NCBI GenBank assembly: GCA_949284665.1
Contig: CASDWR010000086.1
Location: forward strand, 1 to 13,774
Origin: an uncultured Rikenellaceae bacterium
Lineage (GTDB): Bacteria > Bacteroidota > Bacteroidia > Bacteroidales > Rikenellaceae
Reading direction: 5' to 3'
Length of the DNA: 13,774 nucleotides
Part shown: positions 7,858-13,774 of the stretch, in pieces
How positions within the stretch are numbered: position 1 is the stretch's first letter
Layout of the letters: the number at the start of each line of letters is the position of its first letter
Notes under the pieces: generated by a model
The model's database searches: none
What the model saw: only the letters and a program-made list of their open reading frames with translations
What the model was told of the DNA's origin: nothing
Position numbers and translations under genes: made by a program

Positions 7858-9111
7858 ATGAAATATATCATCATTTTAGCAGATGGGATGGCCGACGAAC
7901 CGATCGCGTCGTTGGGGGGCAAGACACCCTTGCAGGCAGCCGACACGCCATCCATGGACCGTCTTGCCGCCGAAGGGTGCAGCGGCATGCTGCATACCGT
8001 GCCGCAAGGCTTCCATCCCGGCAGCGAGATAGCGAATCTATCCGTTTTGGGTTACGACCCTGCTTTGGTATTCGAAGGACGCGGGTCACTCGAAGCGGCC
8101 AGTATGGGGGTTGAAATTCTGCCGGACGAAATGGCCATGCGCTGCAACTTGATCTGCATTGAGAACGGCCGCATCAAAAACCACTCGGCAGGCCACATCG
8201 GCGATGACGAAGCGGCTGAACTGATCCGTTTTTTACAAAAGGAACTGGGGGGAGAACGATTCCTTTTCCATTGCGGAGTCTCTTACCGTCACCTGTTGAA
8301 GATGCGCAACGGTGATAAGAGGCTCGACTGCACCCCGCCGCATGACGTACCGGGAACCCCGTTCCGCGAGGTACTCATCAAACCGCTCTGTCCTGAAGCC
8401 GAAGAGAGTGCAGAAACTCTCAACACCCTGATCCTGCGATCGCAGGAGCTACTGGCAGGACATCCTGTCAACCTGAAACGCATGAGTTGCGGCAAAGACC
8501 CGGCGAACAGCATCTGGCCATGGTCTCCCGGTTACAAACCTCGCATGGAGACACTCATGCAACGCTATGGATTGCATAACGGGGCAGTTATTTCGGCCGT
8601 AGACCTGATCCGGGGGATCGGGATTTATTCGGGACTGACCCCGTTGCATGTAGAGGGAGCTACAGGACTGTATACGACCAACTACGAAGGGAAAGCCGAA
8701 GCGGCCATCAAAGCACTCGAAACATACGATTTTGTCTTCGTCCATGTGGAAGCGTCCGACGAAGCGGGCCACGAGGGTGACGCCGAGTTGAAAATGCGAA
8801 CCGCCGAATACCTCGATCACCGCCTGATTTCGCCCATTCTGAAGGCTATCGACGGTATGAAAGAAGCGGTTACTGTGGCACTTCTTCCCGATCATCCCAC
8901 GCCCTGCCGCCTGCGTACACATACAGCGGATGCCGTTCCTTTCGTCATTCGCAGACCGGGCATCACTCCCGACAGGGTTATATGTTTCGACGAATTCAGT
9001 GCTCATGAAGGGGATTACGGTCTTCTGCGCGGCGGTGAGTTCATGGAGGCGCTGTTCGGAAGGGAAAATCCCCGCCGGCAATGGATCGATGATCCAGTCC
9101 TACAACGGTAG
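7858..9111 (+). CDS. Homoserine kinase of the phosphoglycerate-mutase (ApgM) type
   Basis: The 417-residue protein belongs to the alkaline-phosphatase superfamily, archaeal-type cofactor-independent phosphoglycerate mutase branch. It has D9 in LADGMADEP, the nucleophile-type S56 in PGSEIANLSVLGYDP, and metal-binding segments DEAGHEGD (301-308) and DHPTP...RTHTAD (345 to about 358). It lies between thrA and thrC, where most bacteria have the unrelated GHMP-family thrB, and no GHMP kinase is present. Genetic work on the Bacteroides thetaiotaomicron homologue in the same setting has identified this family as the homoserine kinase; I recall this rather than verify it. The inferred reaction is homoserine to O-phosphohomoserine. 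Automatic annotation would usually call it a phosphoglycerate mutase. The start is ATG 7858 (MKYIIILADG); an upstream in-frame ATG at 7777 would overlap thrA and add 27 unconserved residues. The gap to thrC is 54 nt. Confidence 0.88.
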   Translation: MKYIIILADGMADEPIASLGGKTPLQAADTPSMDRLAAEGCSGMLHTVPQGFHPGSEIANLSVLGYDPALVFEGRGSLEAASMGVEILPDEMAMRCNLICIENGRIKNHSAGHIGDDEAAELIRFLQKELGGERFLFHCGVSYRHLLKMRNGDKRLDCTPPHDVPGTPFREVLIKPLCPEAEESAETLNTLILRSQELLAGHPVNLKRMSCGKDPANSIWPWSPGYKPRMETLMQRYGLHNGAVISAVDLIRGIGIYSGLTPLHVEGATGLYTTNYEGKAEAAIKALETYDFVFVHVEASDEAGHEGDAELKMRTAEYLDHRLISPILKAIDGMKEAVTVALLPDHPTPCRLRTHTADAVPFVIRRPGITPDRVICFDEFSAHEGDYGLLRGGEFMEALFGRENPRRQWIDDPVLQR

Positions 9112-9165
9112 CAATACGCTGCAACAAACAAAACATAAAAAACCATAGATACAACCATTCGAACA

Positions 9166-10476
9166 ATGAACTATTACAGTACCAACCGAACAATTTCCGG
9201 AGTTTCGCTCCGGGATGCCGTTGCCAAAGGTTTGGCAGCGGATGGAGGAGTTTTCATGCCAGAACTGATCGGCACGCTGCCGTCAAGTTTTATCCGCGGG
9301 TTGCCGGAGATGACATTGCAAGAGATGTCCCTACAGGTGGCTGAAGTGTTGTTCGGCGAAGACGTCGAGAAATCGAAACTCGAACAAATCGTCGATGAGA
9401 CCCTGAATTTTGACATCCCGCTGGTACACGTTTCCGGGAAACGCCATGCTTTGGAACTGTATCATGGGCCAACACTCGCCTTCAAGGATATCGGAGCCCG
9501 TTTCATGGCCCGACTTTTGGGATATTTCGTTGAAAATTCATCGGACCGTGAAATCAACGTTCTGGTAGCTACTTCGGGTGATACGGGGGGTGCCGTAGCC
9601 AACGGTTTTCTGGATGTCCCGGGCATCCGGGTTTTTGTCCTCTATCCGAGCGGGAAAGTGAGTGATATTCAGGAAAAACAATTTTCCACTCTCGGCCGGA
9701 ACATCGTTGCCATCGAGATAGATGGCACGTTCGACGATTGCCAGGCACTGGTCAAACGTGCATTTACGGATCGTATACTCAACGATTCCATGCGTCTCAC
9801 CTCGGCAAATTCGATCAACATAGCCCGTTTGTTTCCACAATCGTTTTTCTATTTTCACGCATATGCCCAATTGCTGAAACAACACCCAGACACGAAAGAG
9901 ATCGTATTCAGCGTACCGAGCGGCAACCTTGGCAATCTCACGGCAGGCGTCATTGCAAAACGCATGGGTTTGCCCATCAAACGTTTCATTGCCGCCAATA
10001 ACCGCAATGATGTTTTTTCGGAGTACCTGCATACGGGAGTCTACACACCACGCAAGTCGGTCATAACAATTGCCAATGCCATGGATGTAGGGAATCCCAA
10101 CAATTTTGCCCGCATCATCGACCTGTACGATAATTCGTACTCCCTGGTGCGTACGGAGATCGACGGCCGCCGTTACGATGACGAGGAGATCCGGCAGACG
10201 ATTCGACAGACATGGTCGGAAAATTCTTATCTGCTCGACCCTCACGGGGCCTGCGGTTATCGTGCGCTGATCGACTGTTTGCAGCCCCAAGAGACGGGTA
10301 TCGTACTGGAAACAGCTCATCCGGCCAAGTTCAGGGAACAGATGGAGGCAACGATCGGTATGCCCGTAGCTCTTCCGGAATCGCTTTCCGCCTCGCTGAC
10401 ACTTCCGAAACAAAGTATCCGGCTGACGACTGATTTCGACGCTTTCAGAGCCTTCCTGCTTTCGCAACAACTCTGA
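9166..10476 (+). CDS. thrC: Threonine synthase
   Basis: This PLP-dependent enzyme of 436 residues converts O-phosphohomoserine to threonine, the last step of the pathway. The Schiff-base lysine is K107 in HGPTLAFKDIG, and the phosphate-binding loop is TSGDTGGAVA (136-145). The N-terminal domain start (YYSTNRTISGVSLRDAVAKGLAADGGVFMPE) is the standard one for the ThrC class of about 430 residues. The ATG at 9166 is preceded by A-rich sequence without a Shine-Dalgarno. It is the third and last gene of the thr operon and ends convergent with dnaG. Its substrate would be made by the neighbouring ApgM-type kinase. Confidence 0.96.
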   Translation: MNYYSTNRTISGVSLRDAVAKGLAADGGVFMPELIGTLPSSFIRGLPEMTLQEMSLQVAEVLFGEDVEKSKLEQIVDETLNFDIPLVHVSGKRHALELYHGPTLAFKDIGARFMARLLGYFVENSSDREINVLVATSGDTGGAVANGFLDVPGIRVFVLYPSGKVSDIQEKQFSTLGRNIVAIEIDGTFDDCQALVKRAFTDRILNDSMRLTSANSINIARLFPQSFFYFHAYAQLLKQHPDTKEIVFSVPSGNLGNLTAGVIAKRMGLPIKRFIAANNRNDVFSEYLHTGVYTPRKSVITIANAMDVGNPNNFARIIDLYDNSYSLVRTEIDGRRYDDEEIRQTIRQTWSENSYLLDPHGACGYRALIDCLQPQETGIVLETAHPAKFREQMEATIGMPVALPESLSASLTLPKQSIRLTTDFDAFRAFLLSQQL

Positions 10477-10681
10477 TCTCCGGCCAACCGGCAACTCCGA
10501 ACGAGGTATTCCGGAACCTTCGGCATCTTCGGACATCCGCATCGGAAATTCGCCGCCAAGGGGAAAGATCTGGGGAACAGGGATAATCGTCCAAAGAGGA
10601 GAGGAGAGGAATGATCCCAATACCACACGACAAGGTCTCCCGCATGCTGTTTCCGTGCCCGTCCGATCGGAATTCAGCAAA
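10477..10681. other. Convergent thrC/dnaG intergenic region
   Basis: 205 bp between two converging genes. There are short palindromes (TCCGGA near 10512, TCCGATCGGA near 10663) and a purine run AGAGGAGAGGAGAGGAATG near 10596-10614, but no hairpin followed by a T-tract on either strand. I see no gene. How transcripts end here is not evident; Rho-dependent termination or overlapping 3' ends are possible. Confidence 0.5.
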
Positions 10682-12652
10682 TCAGAGGATCAACCTCGAC
10701 ATGTTGCGTGATATCCTCTTGCGAATCTCGTTTAGAGCAGCGATTTTTTCGATAATATCGGTACTCTCTTCTTCGGACAGATTTTCCTCTTTAAGACGGT
10801 CATTGAGTTCAACGATGATCGTTTCGATAGTTTTCGATTTGTAAAGGGTCACGGTACGCGGCACTACCTCGTCCAACCGGTCCCTCTCATTTTCGACCGA
10901 AACGTCGAAACGTCGCCATATCTCGCTGGTCGTATAGTTCGAATCGGCCGTCAGTATATCCACAGCCACATTGCACACTTGCGGGTCGGAGTGGTTCGTA
11001 AAATTGTGAATGGGGACCTCGACACCTTCGCCCAAAGCCTCGTACTGTTTCTCGTAACACTCCATCATCGTTCGATACACCGGGTTACGGAAACGGATTC
11101 CGTCGCGGTTTAGTTCATTGAAGATCGTCTCGGCCACATTGAAACGACTCATGTGCTCACCTTCCTTGTATTCGAAATAGAGATGGCCGTATTTCATCAG
11201 ATACCCCGTAATCTCTTTCTCAAGCTCATCGATATTGCTTCCTGCAGTAAATTCCCCTGGACCGGTTGGGGGGAGTATTCCTGTTTCCTCCCGGGAACGG
11301 ATTCGCTGTTGATTGCGGACGAATTCGCTGGTTTGCCGATCGTACTGTACAGAAAGACGTTTTCGGGAGACCTCGTTTGCCAACACCTTTCGATCCATAT
11401 CCATGGTATCGGCGCACTCGCGTATAAAGACCGATCGCGAGATCGGATCGGGAATTTCTGCGATGGACTGTACGATGTCGCTTATCAGTTGCGCTTTCTT
11501 GATCGGATCATCCATCGCATCCTTCATCAAAAGGCGGGTTTTGAATCCGATGAAATCCTTCTGATTTTCTTGAATATAGGCTTTCAATTCCGCGGCCGAA
11601 TGGGTACGCGCAAAGGAATCGGGGTCTTCGGGCTCCGGGAGGAGGACCACCCGTACGTTGAGTCCTTCGCGGAGTATCATGTCAATCCCTCGCAACGAGG
11701 CCTTGATACCGGCGGCATCTCCATCATAAATGACCGTCACGTTTTTGGTGAAACGGGCGATAAGGCGTATCTGTTCCGTGGTAAGCGAAGTACCGGACGA
11801 AGCCACCACGTTTTCCACACCCGACTGATGCATCTGAATCACATCGGTATATCCTTCGACCAGGATGCAGTTGTTTTCGCGCGAGATAGCGTTTTTGGCG
11901 AAATAGATTCCGTACAGGCTCTGGCTTTTGCTGTAAACGATGCTTTCGGGTGAGTTGAGATATTTGGCCGCCCGATCGTTTTTTTTGAGTATCCGTCCAC
12001 CGAAGGCAATCACTCGCCCGCTGATGGAGTGGATCGGAAAGATTACCCGTCCGCAGAAACGGTCGTAATAGTCACCTGTTTCCCGCTTGATGGTCAGTCC
12101 CGTATCAACGAGGAACTGTTCCTTGTATCCTGCATTGAGTGCAGCCACAGTCATGGCGTCTCCCTTGGCAGGACAAAAACCGAGTCCGAATTTCCGAATC
12201 GTGGCATCAGTAAATCCCCGTTCACGAAAATAACTCATCCCCACGCTTACCCCCTCATCGGTATCGAAAAGCATGCGCCGAAAATAGTCGTCAGCCCACC
12301 CATTGACGACCATCATACTTTCACGATCGTCATTCCGTCGAACCTCTTCGGGGGACATCTCTTTTTCGCGGACTTCGATCCCGTACTTTTTGGCCACATA
12401 TTTCAGGGCGTCGACATAGGTCATTTTTTCGTGTTCCATGACGAACGTCACGGCATTCCCCCCTTTGCCGCAACCGAAACATTTGAAGAGGCCCTTAGTG
12501 GGAGAGACGACAAAAGAGGGTGTCCGTTCATTGTGGAATGGACAGCAGGCCATATAGTTAACCCCTTTGCGACGGAGCGTCACAAAGTCACTGACTACCT
12601 CGACAATATTGGCCGCGGCATAAATTCGGTCTACTGTTTCCCTGTCGATCAT
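10682..12652 (-). CDS. dnaG: DNA primase
   Basis: DnaG lays down RNA primers at the replication fork. The 656-residue product has an N-terminal CHC2 zinc finger (C37, H40, C58, C61 in ACCPFHN...FKCFGCGKGG), the primase core with GRVIFPIHSISGRVIAFGGR near 205-225, and a Toprim domain with EGYTD (E266-D270) and YDGDAAG (D310, D312) that binds catalytic magnesium. The C-terminal 220 or so residues are divergent, as usual for the DnaB helicase-interacting domain. The start is set at the ATG of MIDRETVDRIY because this is the family's normal opening; an upstream in-frame GTG at 12700 adds 16 unconserved residues. It is divergent from uvrB with 212 bp between them. Confidence 0.96.
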   Translation of the reverse strand: MIDRETVDRIYAAANIVEVVSDFVTLRRKGVNYMACCPFHNERTPSFVVSPTKGLFKCFGCGKGGNAVTFVMEHEKMTYVDALKYVAKKYGIEVREKEMSPEEVRRNDDRESMMVVNGWADDYFRRMLFDTDEGVSVGMSYFRERGFTDATIRKFGLGFCPAKGDAMTVAALNAGYKEQFLVDTGLTIKRETGDYYDRFCGRVIFPIHSISGRVIAFGGRILKKNDRAAKYLNSPESIVYSKSQSLYGIYFAKNAISRENNCILVEGYTDVIQMHQSGVENVVASSGTSLTTEQIRLIARFTKNVTVIYDGDAAGIKASLRGIDMILREGLNVRVVLLPEPEDPDSFARTHSAAELKAYIQENQKDFIGFKTRLLMKDAMDDPIKKAQLISDIVQSIAEIPDPISRSVFIRECADTMDMDRKVLANEVSRKRLSVQYDRQTSEFVRNQQRIRSREETGILPPTGPGEFTAGSNIDELEKEITGYLMKYGHLYFEYKEGEHMSRFNVAETIFNELNRDGIRFRNPVYRTMMECYEKQYEALGEGVEVPIHNFTNHSDPQVCNVAVDILTADSNYTTSEIWRRFDVSVENERDRLDEVVPRTVTLYKSKTIETIIVELNDRLKEENLSEEESTDIIEKIAALNEIRKRISRNMSRLIL

Positions 12653-12718
12653 GGATCGGATAACTGAACGGATTCCGACACCGAACGCATAAGGCTGCAC
12701 CGGATGGAATCACGCATA

Positions 12719-12750
12719 CAAAGGTAGGACAAAAGCGGAAATTTTTCACA
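12719..12750 (-). promoter_or_regulatory. dnaG: Promoter of dnaG
   Basis: On the minus strand TACCTTTG (12726 to 12719) matches TAnnTTTG fully. Twenty nt upstream lies TGTG (12750 to 12747), three of four bases of the -33 TTTG. Transcription should start near 12712, giving a leader of about 60 nt before the dnaG ATG at 12652. The spacing is ideal for the Bacteroidota primary sigma factor. Confidence 0.6.
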
Positions 12751-12851
12751 GAAAAAAGAGAGACCGGCAAATTTTTCTCATCATGGGGACCTTGTCGATT
12801 CCGATCGCAAGAATAATTATCCCGACCATATCATTCGGGTGAAAAATCGTG

Positions 12852-12859
12852 TATCTTTG
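12852..12859 (+). promoter_or_regulatory. uvrB: -7 promoter box of uvrB
   Basis: TATCTTTG is a perfect TAnnTTTG and ends only 5 nt before the uvrB ATG. No good -33 TTTG is seen 19-21 nt upstream (the candidates there read CATA, ATAT and TATC). If used, transcription would start at or within a few bases of the start codon. Confidence 0.5.
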
Positions 12860-12864
12860 TGCTC

Positions 12865-13774
12865 ATGGATTTCAAACTCGTATCGGATTATGCCCCCACC
12901 GGCGACCAACCCGAAGCCATCGAAGGGTTGGTCCGCGCCATCGAGGGCCACAGTAAACACAATACGCTGCTCGGTGTAACGGGTTCTGGAAAGACCTTCA
13001 CCATTGCCAACGTGATCGAGCGTCTGCAACGCCCGACGCTTGTTCTGAGTCACAACAAAACGTTGGCGGCTCAATTATACGGGGAATTCCGTACTTTTTT
13101 CCCGGACAATGCGGTTGAGTATTTCGTTTCCTATTACGACTACTACCAACCAGAAGCCTACCTACCGGCTTCGGATACCTATATCGAGAAAGATCTTTCG
13201 ATTAACGACGAGATTGAGAAACTGCGTCTGCGTACTACGGCATCCTTGCTTTCCGGTCGGCGCGACATCATCGTCGTATCGAGCGTATCATGCCTTTATG
13301 GCATCGGGAATCCGACGGATTTCCATGCTTCGAGCATCCGTCTTGCGGCAGGAGAAGCCCCGGGACGCAAAAAACTTTTGTATTCATTGGTGGATGCCCT
13401 CTACACCCGTACAGAAATGGAACTTACCAACAGTACGTTCCGGGTAAACGGCGAGATCATCGATATCATGTCACCATACAGCGATTCGGTCTATCGGATC
13501 GGTATGTTCGACGATGAGATCGAAAGCATTCAGCGAATCGATCCTGCCAGTGGACAGGTACTCGAGTCGCTCGATACGGTCACACTTTATCCCGCCAACC
13601 TTTTCGTTACGACCAAGGCCCGTACGGAGACTGCTATCCGCGAAATCCAACTCGATCTGGGACGACAGATTGCCTTTTTCGAAGAACAGGGACGACATGT
13701 CGAGGCACAACGTCTGAAACAACGCGTAGAATACGATCTGGAAATGATTAAAGAGTTGGGCTACTGTTCCGGCA
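12865..13774 (+). CDS. uvrB: UvrABC excinuclease subunit B (5' part, cut by window end)
   Basis: The frame stays open from ATG 12865 to the end of the window, 303 codons of a protein that is normally about 670. UvrB is the helicase-like damage-verifying subunit of nucleotide excision repair; it works with UvrA and recruits UvrC. The start MDFKLVSDYAPTGDQPEAI is the family's usual opening. Walker A is GVTGSGKT (37-44). The beta-hairpin that probes DNA appears as YYDYYQPEAYLP (90-101), followed by SDTYIEKDLSINDEIEKLRLRTT and VVSSVSCLYGIG. The visible end, ELGYCSG, is also conserved. The C-terminal helicase motifs and UvrC-binding tail are beyond the window. The gene is divergent from dnaG. Confidence 0.95.
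   Translation, partial: MDFKLVSDYAPTGDQPEAIEGLVRAIEGHSKHNTLLGVTGSGKTFTIANVIERLQRPTLVLSHNKTLAAQLYGEFRTFFPDNAVEYFVSYYDYYQPEAYLPASDTYIEKDLSINDEIEKLRLRTTASLLSGRRDIIVVSSVSCLYGIGNPTDFHASSIRLAAGEAPGRKKLLYSLVDALYTRTEMELTNSTFRVNGEIIDIMSPYSDSVYRIGMFDDEIESIQRIDPASGQVLESLDTVTLYPANLFVTTKARTETAIREIQLDLGRQIAFFEEQGRHVEAQRLKQRVEYDLEMIKELGYCSG

Noticed and set aside
10596..10844. Purine run resembling a strong ribosome site followed by ATG at 10611
   Set aside because: The frame quickly enters antisense dnaG and has no recognisable features; Shine-Dalgarno resemblance carries little weight in this phylum.
11153..11953. Plus-strand 266-codon frame inside dnaG
   Set aside because: It is antisense to the Toprim and downstream parts of dnaG; the composition reflects the codon bias of the true strand.

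Overview
The window looks like a chromosomal stretch of a Bacteroidota bacterium, most likely order Bacteroidales. The evidence is a SusC/SusD outer-membrane pair, promoters of the Bacteroidota type (TAnnTTTG at -7), the absence of Shine-Dalgarno sequences at sensible spacing, and a threonine operon of the form thrA / phosphoglycerate-mutase-like homoserine kinase / thrC. An Alistipes-like (Rikenellaceae) host is a guess from the general feel of the proteins, with low confidence. Nothing points to a mobile element, phage, CRISPR array, tRNA or rRNA.

Layout. (1) Bases 1-4851 hold a SusC-type TonB-dependent receptor and a SusD-type surface lipoprotein, co-transcribed from a promoter at the left edge. 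No glycoside hydrolase, protease, sigma or hybrid two-component regulator lies beside them here, so the substrate is unknown. A perfect 16-bp hairpin at 4900-4935 closes the unit. (2) Bases about 5090-10476 hold the threonine operon: a promoter, a 21-codon leader peptide rich in Thr and Ile codons (5151-5216), a terminator-like hairpin overlapping the leader stop codon, about 165 nt of further leader, then fused aspartokinase-homoserine dehydrogenase (thrA), a homoserine kinase of the alkaline-phosphatase/phosphoglycerate-mutase superfamily, and threonine synthase (thrC). Together they convert aspartate to threonine, except for the aspartate-semialdehyde dehydrogenase step, which is not encoded here. 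(3) On the minus strand, convergent with thrC, is DNA primase dnaG (10682-12652). (4) Divergent from dnaG is uvrB, the excision-repair subunit, which runs off the right end. The 212-bp dnaG/uvrB gap carries a back-to-back pair of perfect -7 boxes, and the uvrB box is so close to the ATG that its mRNA may be leaderless.

I did not find a wholly new system. The parts most worth a second look are the threonine leader/attenuator, which contains a short gene that is easily missed, the non-canonical homoserine kinase, and the possibly leaderless uvrB.
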